Of a stretch of 64,000 nt of DNA, positions 9,548 through 17,809 are shown one piece after another. The stretch covers positions 496,001 to 560,000 of the forward strand of contig CAVQYC010000004.1 of the NCBI GenBank assembly GCA_963717985.1, in the 5' to 3' direction. The DNA is from BOG-1155 sp963717985. GTDB lineage: Bacteria > Desulfobacterota > Syntrophorhabdia > Syntrophorhabdales > WCHB1-27. Position 1 is the stretch's first letter; each line of letters opens with the position of its first letter. The notes beneath the pieces were generated by a model. It searched no databases. It saw only the letters and a list, made by a program, of their open reading frames with translations, and had not been told where the DNA came from. The position numbers and the translations under genes are program-made.

Positions 9548-10703
9548 GCGGCCCCCATAGGCGTCTGAGTCTGTCGAGCACCCTTCCCCTGTCCTCGTTG
9601 TTCAACTGCGTCACAAGAACGATGCCGGCGAGGGAGAACATGATGTTCGGGGCAAAGCAGACAAGAAACGGTGATATTTCATATACTTTCCCGATGTTTT
9701 CCATGATCGCGGACAAGATATAGTAGCAGATGAAGATGAGCAGACTATAGACAACCCCCGAGAACTTGCCCTCCGTTTTCCTCTTGATACCCAGGGGGAG
9801 CGTGAGAAGCGCGAAGGCGAAGATAGAGAAGGGGACGCTGAATTTCTTGTATATCTCGATGGAAAACTCGTACCTGCTTTCGCCTTTCGAGGCCGCGAAG
9901 GCCTTCCGAAGCTCATTGATGTCCATTTCGAACGGTTTTTTTCTGAACTCCCTGTTGGGGAGGACACTCGCAAGGTTGAGGGAGAACGTGTAGTCTTTAA
10001 AGGAGAGACTCCTGTACGCGTCGGCCTGTTTTTCCCATCTCTGGAGACTGCCGTTCTTCAGCTTGAACGAGAGGTCGAGCGTGTTGGTATCGACATTGAC
10101 GGCCCCCGTCTGGGCCGTCACGGTCTGGCGGGCCGTCTCGTCTCTGTCATCGGAGATGACTATGCCGGAGAGCGCCCTGTTGCGGGTGTCCACCTTATCG
10201 ATATAGATGACTACCCCGGGGATCGTATCGTTGAATATCCCCTCTTTGTCCTCGATGGAGATGCCTTTCTTCGCGATCTCCGCAAGGGTGGTGCGGAACG
10301 CATCACTGCTCTTGCTGAGGAGGAGGCTGTTGTTCAAAAACCCTGCGAAGAAGACGGCTACCCCGAGCATGGCAATAGGCACAAAAAGATACATCAGGTT
10401 GACGCCGCTCGCCTTTAGCGCGAGTATCTCATTCTCACTCGAAAGCCTCCCCAGCACCACCACGGTGGAGAGAAGGAATGCCATTGGGAGGGTAAACGTG
10501 AGGAAGGGGGGGCAGGAATAGGCGATCAGCAACACGATGTCTTTGAAATCGACGCCCTTGTTGATCACGAGGTCCGCCATCTTTCCGAGGCGGCTCATAA
10601 CCAGGATGAAAGTGAATACGGCGAGGGAAAGGAAGAAGAGCAGGACAAGCTCTTTGAGCAGGTAGAAATAGAACTTTCTGCGAAAGAATCGTGCCCTCTT
10701 CAT
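9531..10703 (-). CDS. lptF: LPS export permease LptF
   Basis: 390 residues with the same YjgP/YjgQ fold as its neighbour: helices near 14-36, 54-80 and 100-122, the cytoplasmic GRLSSENEILALKASGV coupling motif, a periplasmic domain (about 135-275) and C-terminal helices starting KFSVPFSIFAFALLTLPLGI. It would form the heterodimeric channel with the overlapping downstream lptG product. The gene follows the flippase-like membrane protein gene after an 81-bp gap on the same strand. Confidence 0.88.
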   Translation of the reverse strand: MKRARFFRRKFYFYLLKELVLLFFLSLAVFTFILVMSRLGKMADLVINKGVDFKDIVLLIAYSCPPFLTFTLPMAFLLSTVVVLGRLSSENEILALKASGVNLMYLFVPIAMLGVAVFFAGFLNNSLLLSKSSDAFRTTLAEIAKKGISIEDKEGIFNDTIPGVVIYIDKVDTRNRALSGIVISDDRDETARQTVTAQTGAVNVDTNTLDLSFKLKNGSLQRWEKQADAYRSLSFKDYTFSLNLASVLPNREFRKKPFEMDINELRKAFAASKGESRYEFSIEIYKKFSVPFSIFAFALLTLPLGIKRKTEGKFSGVVYSLLIFICYYILSAIMENIGKVYEISPFLVCFAPNIMFSLAGIVLVTQLNNEDRGRVLDRLRRLWGPHAQTG

Positions 10704-10784
10704 TTAATAATCTATCACCTGAATGGCGCGATAGTCAATTTTGGCAGTGATGCGGGAAGGTTAGGCTCACCAAAATAAGCAAGG

Positions 10785-11783
10785 TCAGCCCGCGCTTTCT
10801 TCTTCTGCTTCCAGCTTCTGGATGTCCCTTATCCGCAGGTGCTCCCGGAGCATCAGGAGAAATCCCACGGTCGTATAAGGTATGTACCAGGACGCATGAT
10901 AGAGTATCGATATGGTAAAACCCTCGTATTTCGGCACGCCGAAGATGGAAAGCAGGTAGACCAGCAGGAATTGGTAGAGCCCCACGTAGCCGGGAGACGA
11001 GGGGATGGTGATGCCGACGTTCAAAAGCGCGCACACAAAGGGTATGCAGGCGAAAGGCACGGGGATGCCCAGGGCACGGGTGACGACCCAGAGGGCCACG
11101 CTCATGGAAAGCCAGATGCAGAAGGAGATGACCACGAAAAAGATGATAACAAGCGGCGACCCGATGCGGCTGAGGTTTTCCTGTATCTCGATCATCCTCC
11201 TGCCCAATCTTGCCGGAAAAGCGTTCTCCACGCCGGCAAACTTTGTGGCGAGGCGGTTCGCAAAGCTTTGGCGGCTCAGCAGTATCATCAGGAGGACGCA
11301 GAACGCGACCATGCCGATGATCACGTAAATCCCCTGAGACACCCTCTGCGGGAGGCTTGCCCTCGGGAAAAAGAGAAGGGTCATCAACAAAAGCCCTGTC
11401 AGGTCGAAGAACCGGTCGAGAAGGACGGTGGACAAAGAATAGGTGAAGGAGAGTTTTTTCTTGCGGGAGAGCACATAGGCGCGGGCGGCCTCCCCCAGCC
11501 GCAGCGGCAGTACATTGTTGATGAACATGCCGATGAGCAGGGCTACAAAGGTCTCCCTGAAACGCACATCCGACCCCGCGACCTTCGACCACCTGAACGA
11601 GGACAGACAGATCGCCGTCCCGATGAAGACCAGGGGCAGGAAGGCGAGGAGCGGGTTTGTCTGCCTGAGGGTTGTCCAGATCTGTCCGAACTCGATGCCC
11701 CGGAGAGAAAAATAGAGGAGGACAATACTCACCACGAAGCCGAAGATGCTGATAAATGTGCGTTTTTTCATGAGCCTACGCAT
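10785..11783 (-). CDS. Lysylphosphatidylglycerol synthase TM/flippase-like membrane protein
   Basis: About 332 residues with eight predicted hydrophobic helices, no soluble catalytic domain. The motifs NNVLPLRLGEAARAYVLSRK and LLDRFFDLTGLL, and the later IPSSPGYVGLYQFLLV, are those of the UPF0104/LPG-synthase membrane domain, also found in lipid flippase-like proteins. It lies upstream of lptF-lptG, so a role in envelope lipid handling is reasonable but unproved. Start is uncertain: the ATG at 11783 overlaps a perfect TATAAT (minus strand), while an in-frame ATG at 11771 (MKKRTF) follows GTAGG; I keep the longer frame with reservation. Confidence 0.82.
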   Translation of the reverse strand: MRRLMKKRTFISIFGFVVSIVLLYFSLRGIEFGQIWTTLRQTNPLLAFLPLVFIGTAICLSSFRWSKVAGSDVRFRETFVALLIGMFINNVLPLRLGEAARAYVLSRKKKLSFTYSLSTVLLDRFFDLTGLLLMTLLFFPRASLPQRVSQGIYVIIGMVAFCVLLMILLSRQSFANRLATKFAGVENAFPARLGRRMIEIQENLSRIGSPLVIIFFVVISFCIWLSMSVALWVVTRALGIPVPFACIPFVCALLNVGITIPSSPGYVGLYQFLLVYLLSIFGVPKYEGFTISILYHASWYIPYTTVGFLLMLREHLRIRDIQKLEAEEESAG

Positions 11784-11890
11784 TATAGTGTATGCTGACG
11801 GTTTTTTCCATGTTTTTCTCTTAACACCCTTGAGTCCTGTCCTTTATCGTGGTCTAATTAAGGGATATGAAAGGTGCTGGAGGCAACCCT

Positions 11891-12088
11891 ATGTGTCAGA
11901 CCGCAGTCTATCTCGTTCATGAGGGCAAAGAGGAGCTCGTGCTGCAGGACGTGGTGAATATCACCCCTGAAGGTGCGACGCTGAAGCTGGTCAACCTTTT
12001 CGGTGAGGAGAAAGTGGTTGAGGGAAGGATACGTCAGATCGACCTGCTCTCCCACCGGATCACCATCAATACAGCCCAAGGCCGGTAA
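11891..12088 (+). CDS. cooT: CooT-family nickel-binding protein
   Basis: 65 residues. ATG at 11891 is preceded at good distance by GGAGG (11878-11882); the in-frame ATG at 11867 would hide the conserved Met-Cys start. The protein begins MCQTAVYL and has the compact beta-barrel pattern VVNITPEG, LVNLFGEEK, IRQIDLLSHRI of the CooT/RNA-binding-like family. In Rhodospirillum CooT is a dimeric nickel chaperone for CO dehydrogenase whose Ni ligand is Cys2, which is present here. No CODH gene is nearby; the partner ATPase CooC is far away at 58955. It converges with the AAA ATPase gene. Confidence 0.85.
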   Translation: MCQTAVYLVHEGKEELVLQDVVNITPEGATLKLVNLFGEEKVVEGRIRQIDLLSHRITINTAQGR

Positions 12089-12120
12089 AGGGTCCCCGAA
12101 CCTCCTGTCCTTTATGACCG

Positions 12121-13206
12121 TTAAACACGGGAATAGCTTATACCGTCTTTTTCAAACTCTATGACGATTTCGTCAGTCAGTGACGGACGGATTTTTGGCA
12201 TAATGTCAAAAACGGTCTCTGTAGTTACCCGGTAATCGTGCTTTGTGGCAAGCTCCTGCTCAAAGGCGAACTGAGCAACCTGCTGGAAGAGATATTCCAT
12301 ATCAGCCGGTGTAAACCTGGATGTCATTTTTATTATACGGTCAAGGTCGATCAGCCCCGTATGAAGCTTGGAGAGATAATGCTCCAGGATAGTTTTTCTC
12401 TCATCCTCGTTCAAACCACCCACTGGAATGATACAATCAAATCTTCCCGGACGAAGGAGCGCGGTATCGAGCTGCCTGATATAATTGGTAGCACAAATGA
12501 GAAGTATGTTGTTACCCTGCTCTTTGAGCAGCGGGACCTGCTTGAGAAATTCATTTGTAATAGATTTATCGATGCGGTTTGCCTCGTCTCGACTGCCCGC
12601 TATTTCTTCAAACTCATCGATAAAGATGACGGCTTCATCCAGTTTTCGTGCCTTTTCCATTGTCATGCGCAGATTAGCGCTTACCTTGTCGGCTCCGTCA
12701 ACCATCAGCATGCTTGGAGCAATTTCGATAAACCACCAGGAAAGAGACCCGGCTATTGCCCTGGCAAAATGAGTTTTTCCCGTGCCGGGCGGCCCAAAGA
12801 AAATGATAGCCCTGGGAGGAACCACTCCATGCTTTTTCGAAAGATCCCGCTCTGTTAAGGGAAGTATGATTTTTCTTTGAACCAACTGTTTTGGAGGCTG
12901 AGAATCAGAGATGGTGTCCCATATTTCCTTTCCGCAGGACTGAGCCCCCATCTCATTCAGGATATCCCTCTGCTTGTAGGCCAGGTATTCCTCATTGGCC
13001 TGCTCAATGTTTTCCATAAAATCAATGCATGCGACCCGCAAGCCCACATCCCGACCGAGCTTTTCTGACATGAGCCATTTATGCAGCAAAATTCTCGGCC
13101 ACAGGTCAGCGGCGGCATCAGGCTCAAATTTCGTGCCGCATATCTCAAGTATGCTGCTCGCACACAACTCGGGCGTGAGTGTCTCTCTTACTAATTCTTC
13201 ATCCAT
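12121..13206 (-). CDS. AAA ATPase (FtsH/26S-regulatory-like)
   Basis: 361 residues with a single AAA module: Walker A GPPGTGKTH, Walker B VIFIDEFEEI, sensor 1 ICATNY, arginine fingers in LLRPGRFD, and an alpha-helical lid. The N-terminal 115 residues have no domain I recognise, and there is no protease domain or membrane helix, so this is an unfoldase/remodelling ATPase of unknown client. ATG at 13206 follows GGAGGG; the longer frame to 13251 is not supported. Its A+T-richer sequence than ftsH and isolated position hint at acquisition, but this is only an impression. Confidence 0.85.
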   Translation of the reverse strand: MDEELVRETLTPELCASSILEICGTKFEPDAAADLWPRILLHKWLMSEKLGRDVGLRVACIDFMENIEQANEEYLAYKQRDILNEMGAQSCGKEIWDTISDSQPPKQLVQRKIILPLTERDLSKKHGVVPPRAIIFFGPPGTGKTHFARAIAGSLSWWFIEIAPSMLMVDGADKVSANLRMTMEKARKLDEAVIFIDEFEEIAGSRDEANRIDKSITNEFLKQVPLLKEQGNNILLICATNYIRQLDTALLRPGRFDCIIPVGGLNEDERKTILEHYLSKLHTGLIDLDRIIKMTSRFTPADMEYLFQQVAQFAFEQELATKHDYRVTTETVFDIMPKIRPSLTDEIVIEFEKDGISYSRV

Positions 13207-13583
13207 GATGGGCCCTCCGCCTCGCGGTATCCTGATAGCGTACCGCGTCAATATCGGAACTCTTCCTTCTTTTCAGGAATTTCTTTTGGGGTTGTCTGAG
13301 TATAGTGCAGAATAATCTTGTGTCAAGGTGAGTGTCTGCTTCTCGAGACCGCCTCTCGCGAGGAGATCCTGATCTCCGCTATCTCATCTTCCCTGATTTT
13401 TTTGGTGCGAACGACGAGGATAACGGGCATGTACAGTAGGTAGTATATACCAACTGGCCAAGAATGCCAAGGTCATGCATTGAGTCCTCGTAGACAAGCG
13501 GGGCGGGGGGGCAGGACGTCCCTTCCGTCCTTAATCAATTATGCGAGACTCCGGAGTCTAATTCCGGGGATGTCAGATAATGG
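13207..13583. other. Intergenic region without recognised genes
   Basis: 377 bp between the AAA gene and the secreted-protein gene. It includes the AAA gene promoter side and a G-run (about 13500-13510). I found no ORF with family features, no RNA gene and no clear terminator. Confidence 0.5.
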
Positions 13584-14204
13584 TTACTGGCAAAGGCTTC
13601 CTGGAACAACGAATGGTGCCCCAACGGGAATTTGTGTGCAAACGCTCTCTCGACAAAGGCCTGCCTGGACGGCGAACTGATGTTTGGTCGTAATGGTGAC
13701 ATGTTCAGCCGGGCAGTAACAATCGGCTACGAGCACCCCGTTTATTTTTCTGACATTCTTGCATGAGTAGCTGAAGCACTGCCCGAAGAGGACCGGTTGG
13801 TATCCTATTTCGCTTGGACAGTTGTGTGGGAGAGCGCTCACGTTCTGTCGCCAAACGCCGTTAACCTCTTGCGGGATGTAAAGACTGGGCCAAAAGAGCG
13901 ACCATACGCCGTCCACCGGAGGGTCGCAACTGCCCTGCATGTTCCCTCCGGTCAGGTCTGCCAGGGCGGGACCGGGGAGAACGGGGCACTCGCATACCAC
14001 CTCCGGGAAGCCGGTCCCCGGAAATGTAGTACCGGTGCGCGTACACGTGGCGGCCGCGCACAGCGCGTAGGAACCCGAACAGAGCGTGAGCTCCGGACCC
14101 GCAGGGTCCAAGATCGACTGCGCGTTGATAGGACGCGACACGAGCAGCAGGGCCGCTGCCATCAGAACGAAACAAACGTAATGAGTGAGTCCACGTCTTT
14201 CCAT
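13584..14204 (-). CDS. Cysteine-rich secreted protein of unknown function
   Basis: 206 residues. A clear signal peptide (MERRG, hydrophobic core CFVLMAAALLLV, cleavage near INA-QS) indicates export. The mature part has about sixteen cysteines, several in C-x-C or C-x3-C spacing (VVCECP, YSCKN, DCYCP), suggesting a disulphide-rich periplasmic or surface protein. ATG at 14204 is preceded by AAAGGAG. I do not recognise a family. It lies alone between an AAA gene and a PIN remnant; the VKOR-type disulphide enzyme at 32450 could act on such a protein, which is speculation. Confidence 0.7.
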   Translation of the reverse strand: MERRGLTHYVCFVLMAAALLLVSRPINAQSILDPAGPELTLCSGSYALCAAATCTRTGTTFPGTGFPEVVCECPVLPGPALADLTGGNMQGSCDPPVDGVWSLFWPSLYIPQEVNGVWRQNVSALPHNCPSEIGYQPVLFGQCFSYSCKNVRKINGVLVADCYCPAEHVTITTKHQFAVQAGLCRESVCTQIPVGAPFVVPGSLCQ

Positions 14205-14411
14205 AGTGATCTCCTTTTCGTGAGGATGATAAAAATGATAAGAACCCGCTCTCTTGTCATTACATCTGAATTGCGCTACCCCCTTTCCCGATCTCATTCA
14301 GTTTTTAGGTATGAATGACGACGATGTCAATGGGTATAGACTCCGTTCTACCGGATTTCGTTATTAAGGCCGACCCCCTCCCCGCCCTCCGAACAACTGC
14401 TTACCTCTTGA

Positions 14412-14687
14412 ATATGTAGTTTATTATCTATAGAATATCCTATAGAAGCAACCGACGACCTGTTGGGCAGCCTGATCGTCGTAGCCATCGATCGCCGTGT
14501 TGCAGAGAAAGCGGGCAGCTACAAGAGGGAGATCAAAAAACAGGACCTTGAGCTGGACGATTGCCTCGTAGCGGCGTCGGCCTTCTCGACGGGCTCACTC
14601 CTCGTTACCGGCAACGCCAGGCATTACCCTATGGCGGACATCGAGAAAACACTCCTGCGCAAGGAGACCGGAAAAGGAATCTCCTGA
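14412..14687 (+). pseudogene. C-terminal remnant of a PIN-domain (VapC-like) toxin
   Basis: The open frame starts after a TGA at 14409 with no convincing start codon. It encodes the last two-thirds of a PIN domain: LLGSLIVVAIDRRVAEKAG then ELDDCLVAASAFSTGSLLVTGNARHY, where the D-x-x-x-A-A-A and the T-x-N-x-x-H blocks are typical of VapC nucleases. The first strand with the leading catalytic Asp is missing and there is no antitoxin gene upstream. I regard it as a truncated toxin gene. Confidence 0.7.
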
Positions 14688-14700
14688 GTTTAGATAGCTT

Positions 14701-15105
14701 ATGAAAGCCTTCTATGGGCCGTTCGCTGACATTCTTGTTGTTATCCACTTTTTGTATGTGCTGTTTGCCGTAGGTGGCCAGCTATTGATTCTCATGGGGG
14801 GCCTCTGCAAGTGGAACGCAATAAGAAATGCTCTTTTCCGCATCAGCCATCTTGTGGCTGTCGGTCTGGTTGCAATTGAAGCCGCGACGGGGATTGATTG
14901 TCCTCTTACCGTGTGGGAGTATGATCTCAGGCGGCTGGCCGATCAGGCGGTCGAACAGCATCTCTCGTTCATTGCGCGCCTTGTGCATCTCATCATCTTC
15001 TACGATTTTCCTCACTGGGTCTTTACCCTGATGCACCTTGCCTTCGGACTTCTGGTCGTCTTCACGTATATCCTTATTCCACCACAATTTCAGAGAAAGA
15101 AATAA
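14701..15105 (+). CDS. DUF2784 family membrane protein
   Basis: 134 residues, about four membrane helices (ADILVVIHFLYVLFAVGGQL, SHLVAVGLVAIEAATG, and two C-terminal). The block ATGIDCPLTVWEYDLRR is the family hallmark (cysteine-proline-leucine-T-x-W/L-E). Function of the family is unknown. The ATG at 14701 has no good ribosome site. It follows the PIN remnant by 13 bp. Confidence 0.85.
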   Translation: MKAFYGPFADILVVIHFLYVLFAVGGQLLILMGGLCKWNAIRNALFRISHLVAVGLVAIEAATGIDCPLTVWEYDLRRLADQAVEQHLSFIARLVHLIIFYDFPHWVFTLMHLAFGLLVVFTYILIPPQFQRKK

Positions 15106-15124
15106 ATCAGCGAATATTTGTCAA

Positions 15125-15427
15125 TCACTGCGTGGCGTGATGGAGTGTGTGACAGATCAGACATTGTTCCTTTGGCGGGTGTTTTTTGGGTAAGGGATTA
15201 GTTCGGGGATTGTGGCAGGTTGTGCAGCCCCTCTCCGTCTCAACCCTGTCAGCGCCTTTCTCCATGGCTTCGTAAAAGGGGTGGTGCTTGTCATCAGCAG
15301 GGACCGGTTTGATCTTTTCATGGCCGGTACTTATAATGAGCACAGCAACCACGAGAACAAGAGACGCAAGGGCTAAAACGTCCCTCCTGGTTATCTTCAT
15401 GAGATCGCAAATACGCGTGGTCCCCAT
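15125..15427 (-). CDS. Small dihaem c-type cytochrome
   Basis: 100 residues at most (91 from the in-frame ATG at 15400). One N-terminal hydrophobic helix (LALASLVLVVAVLIIS) acts as signal anchor; the remainder carries two haem-c attachment motifs, CTTCH and CLICH, plus extra His residues (HHPFYEAM, HTLHHATQ) that may be axial ligands. It would be a periplasmic membrane-tethered electron carrier. The pattern resembles the N-terminal or single-module parts of NapC/CcmE-like or octahaem-type donor cytochromes but is too short to assign. Neither start has a strong ribosome site. Confidence 0.8.
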   Translation of the reverse strand: MGTTRICDLMKITRRDVLALASLVLVVAVLIISTGHEKIKPVPADDKHHPFYEAMEKGADRVETERGCTTCHNPRTNPLPKKHPPKEQCLICHTLHHATQ

Positions 15428-15784
15428 GAACCTGTCAACCCGGTATTCACGAGCGATCTCCTTCTCAAGTCGGTGTGTTGTTTTGATGCCATCTCAAAGC
15501 GCCCTTAGTGTACCACGTTCCCGAACCCGCCGCCATTCTCCTTCTCGCCTTCTCCCAGGGCACACGCATTTGGAAAAGTGTCTACCCGCCGGACCTCGTG
15601 ACACCTGTCCCCTCGCACGTTAAAGGCTCCACCAAGTATCCCAGGATTTCTGGACCCCGGCTTTCGCCGGGGTGACGGAGAAAGGAGTACGCCTGCCCGC
15701 TCCGCAGAGCAAGGACAGACACATAACGCAGGCATTCAAACCGGTGTTAATGCCCCCGAGAATTCATTTGTTATGCTCCTCAAC
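15428..15784. other. Intergenic region with short palindromic repeat
   Basis: No gene seen. Apart from the hairpin at 15655-15672 I find nothing with family features; the small ORFs here are GC-rich and without homology signs. Confidence 0.5.
15655..15672. repeat. Short palindromic (REP-like) hairpin
   Basis: CCCCGGC-TTTC-GCCGGGG, a perfect 7-bp stem embedded in TGGACCCC...GGGGTGACGG, the style of small palindromic repeats common in proteobacterial genomes. A related-looking hairpin is at 40468-40488. Confidence 0.6.
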
Positions 15785-16031
15785 TTCCGGCATCGATCAT
15801 GGTTGTACTCGATGCCGGATCGGGTGGACGCGGGGCACCCGGACAACCAATCGGCGGGTCGATGTTCGGAATCGATGAGATTTGGATGCACTGTAAGCCA
15901 TGTTGACCGTAGGCGTACATGGGCGGGGGACCCAGTTCCATATTGCCTTGCTGGGTCGCAAACGTCGGAGGGCACGTGGCGAGCAGGGCGCCGCAGAGGG
16001 AGTATTTCCTCCATGCCGTTGGCCGGCCGCC
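15785..16031. repeat. Dispersed structured repeat, copy B
   Basis: Starts with a hairpin CCGGCATCGA ... TCGATGCCGG (about 15787-15818), then GGATCGGGTGGACG, the block CGGAATCGATGAGATTTG (shared with copy A), the core GACCGTAGGCGTAC ... AAACGTCGGAGG, an inner hairpin CCCAG...CTGGG around TTCCATATTGCCTTG, and the tail GGAGTATTTCCTCCATGCCG shared with copy C. It ends directly at the kdsD stop codon. Confidence 0.75.
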
Positions 16032-17000
16032 CTATACGATCTTGGCCTTGAGAAGATCGTGGATATGTAGTATCCCGATCGGGTGCTTCCGCTCGTCCGC
16101 CTCAAACACGAACAGGGACGTGATCGAAAACTCCTCCATGTACCGTAGCGCCACCGCCGCCAGCGCGCCCCTCTCGATCCCCTTCGGCCCCCTCACCATC
16201 ACATCCTGCGCCCGTTTTTCCAGCATGTTCTCATACTTTTCCAGGGCCCTCCGCAAATCGCCGTCCGTCACCACGCCCACCAGCTCTTCGTCCCTGCTGA
16301 AGACCCCGGTTATCCCGAGCCTTTTCGACGAGACCTCCATGATCACGTGCTTCATGAGCATGTCCTCGTAAACCCGCGGAATGGCGTCCTGCGTATGCAT
16401 CAGATCCTCGACCCTAAGGAGCAGACGCCTGCCGATGCTCCCTCCCGGATGGAGCAGGGCCAAATCATCCCTCGTGAAATTCCGCTCCTTCATGAGCACC
16501 ACGGCCATGGCGTCGCCCAGGGCCAGGGTCGTCGTCGTGCTCGACGTGGGAATGAGGTTGTAGGGGCACGCCTCTTCGACCTTCACATCGAGCACGATAT
16601 CCCCGTACCCCGCGATGGTGGACGACCTGTTCCCCGTCACCACCACGGTCAGTATGCCCATTCTCTTTATCCACGGGAGCACCTTTATCACCTCGTCGGT
16701 TTCCCCGCTGTTCGAGATGATGAAAAAGATATCGTCCTTCTGCACGATGCCGAGGTCCCCGTGGAGCGAATCCGCGGGATGCAGGAAGATGGACGGTATG
16801 CCCACACTGGAGAAGGTAGAGGCGATCTTCTTCGCGATGAGGCCCGATTTGCCTATACCGGAAAAGACGACCCTTCCGCGCCCTGCGTTGATCGCATTGA
16901 CCGCCCTGTCGAAGTCGTCGTTGAGCCGCTCCATGACCTGGAGGATCGCGGCGGCCTCTTTCTCCAGCACCTCTTTGCCTAAATCGACAAGCCTGCTCAC
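16032..17000 (-). CDS. kdsD: Arabinose-5-phosphate isomerase (KdsD/KpsF/GutQ)
   Basis: 322 residues. Interconverts D-ribulose 5-phosphate and D-arabinose 5-phosphate for Kdo synthesis. The SIS domain (about 15-170) shows FSGIGKSGLIAKKIASTFSSVG, HPADSLHGDLG and ISNSGETDE; two CBS domains fill the C-terminus (about 195-320), the second ending HPIGILHIHDLLKA. GTG start at 17000 is preceded by GGGAGG and overlaps the kdsA stop (GTGA), so the two are translationally coupled. Together with kdsA it supplies Kdo for LPS. Confidence 0.93.
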   Translation of the reverse strand: MSRLVDLGKEVLEKEAAAILQVMERLNDDFDRAVNAINAGRGRVVFSGIGKSGLIAKKIASTFSSVGIPSIFLHPADSLHGDLGIVQKDDIFFIISNSGETDEVIKVLPWIKRMGILTVVVTGNRSSTIAGYGDIVLDVKVEEACPYNLIPTSSTTTTLALGDAMAVVLMKERNFTRDDLALLHPGGSIGRRLLLRVEDLMHTQDAIPRVYEDMLMKHVIMEVSSKRLGITGVFSRDEELVGVVTDGDLRRALEKYENMLEKRAQDVMVRGPKGIERGALAAVALRYMEEFSITSLFVFEADERKHPIGILHIHDLLKAKIV

Positions 17001-17809
17001 AGTGCCTCCCCTATCCTTTTGAGCACTTCCAGCATCCCCGCGACTTCGTCGAGACGAACCGAGTTCTCGCCGTCGCACAAGGCGTGAGCCGGGTCTTCAT
17101 GGACCTCCATGAATATCCCCTCGACGCCGACGGCCACGGCCGCCCTGGCGAGGGGAAAAACGAATTCCCTCCGGCCCGCCGACGACCCTCCCGCCCCGCC
17201 GGGCAATTGCACGCTGTGGGTTGCATCGAAGATGACCGGATAGCCGAACTCCCGCATGATCGGGAGTGAGCGGAAATCATTGACCAGGTTATGGTACCCG
17301 AAGCTCGTCCCGCGCTCCGTAACGAGTATCTGCGCGTTCCCCGTCGACTCCACCTTCTTCAAGGCGTAGACCATATCGTCGGGCGCGAGGAACTGGCCTT
17401 TCTTGAGATTGACCACCCTGCCCGTCCGCCCGCACGCCAAAAGCAGGTCGGTCTGCCTGGAGAGGAGCGCCGGCACCTGGATGACGTCGGCCACCTCCGC
17501 CGCAAGGGCTGCCTCGTGCGGCGAATGGACGTCCGTGAGCACGGGCACGCCGAAATAGTCCTTCACTTCTCTCAGGATCTTCAGGCCCTCCTCGATCCCC
17601 GGCCCCCTGTAGCCCTCGATCGACGTCCTGTTTGCCTTGTCATAGGAAGATTTGAAGATGAAGGGGATGTGGAGCCTCGAAGTGATGGCGGCAAGCCTCG
17701 AAGCGGCGGCGAGGGTCGCATCTCTCCCCTCGATCACGCAGGGTCCGCCGATGAACGTAAAAGGCTTCCCGTCTACCGGATGTCCTCCCACCTTCACTTC
17801 TTTCGGCAT
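16997..17809 (-). CDS. kdsA: 3-deoxy-8-phosphooctulonate (Kdo-8-P) synthase
   Basis: 270 residues, standard length. Condenses phosphoenolpyruvate with arabinose 5-phosphate. TIM-barrel family motifs: GGPCVIEGRD near the start, FKSSYDKANRTS, LTDVHSPHEAA, QVPALLSRQTDLL, VTERGTSFGYHNLV, FDATHSVQLPGG and EVHEDPAHALCDGEN. It overlaps pyrG by 16 bp upstream and kdsD by 4 bp downstream. The substrate comes from the coupled kdsD product. Confidence 0.96.
   Translation of the reverse strand: MPKEVKVGGHPVDGKPFTFIGGPCVIEGRDATLAAASRLAAITSRLHIPFIFKSSYDKANRTSIEGYRGPGIEEGLKILREVKDYFGVPVLTDVHSPHEAALAAEVADVIQVPALLSRQTDLLLACGRTGRVVNLKKGQFLAPDDMVYALKKVESTGNAQILVTERGTSFGYHNLVNDFRSLPIMREFGYPVIFDATHSVQLPGGAGGSSAGRREFVFPLARAAVAVGVEGIFMEVHEDPAHALCDGENSVRLDEVAGMLEVLKRIGEAL

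Noticed and set aside
15125..15600. A second GEMM riboswitch upstream of the dihaem cytochrome
   Set aside because: A CCGGGTTGACAGG segment recalls the GEMM 3' helix, but the GNRA-capped stem and GACGCAAA block are missing.
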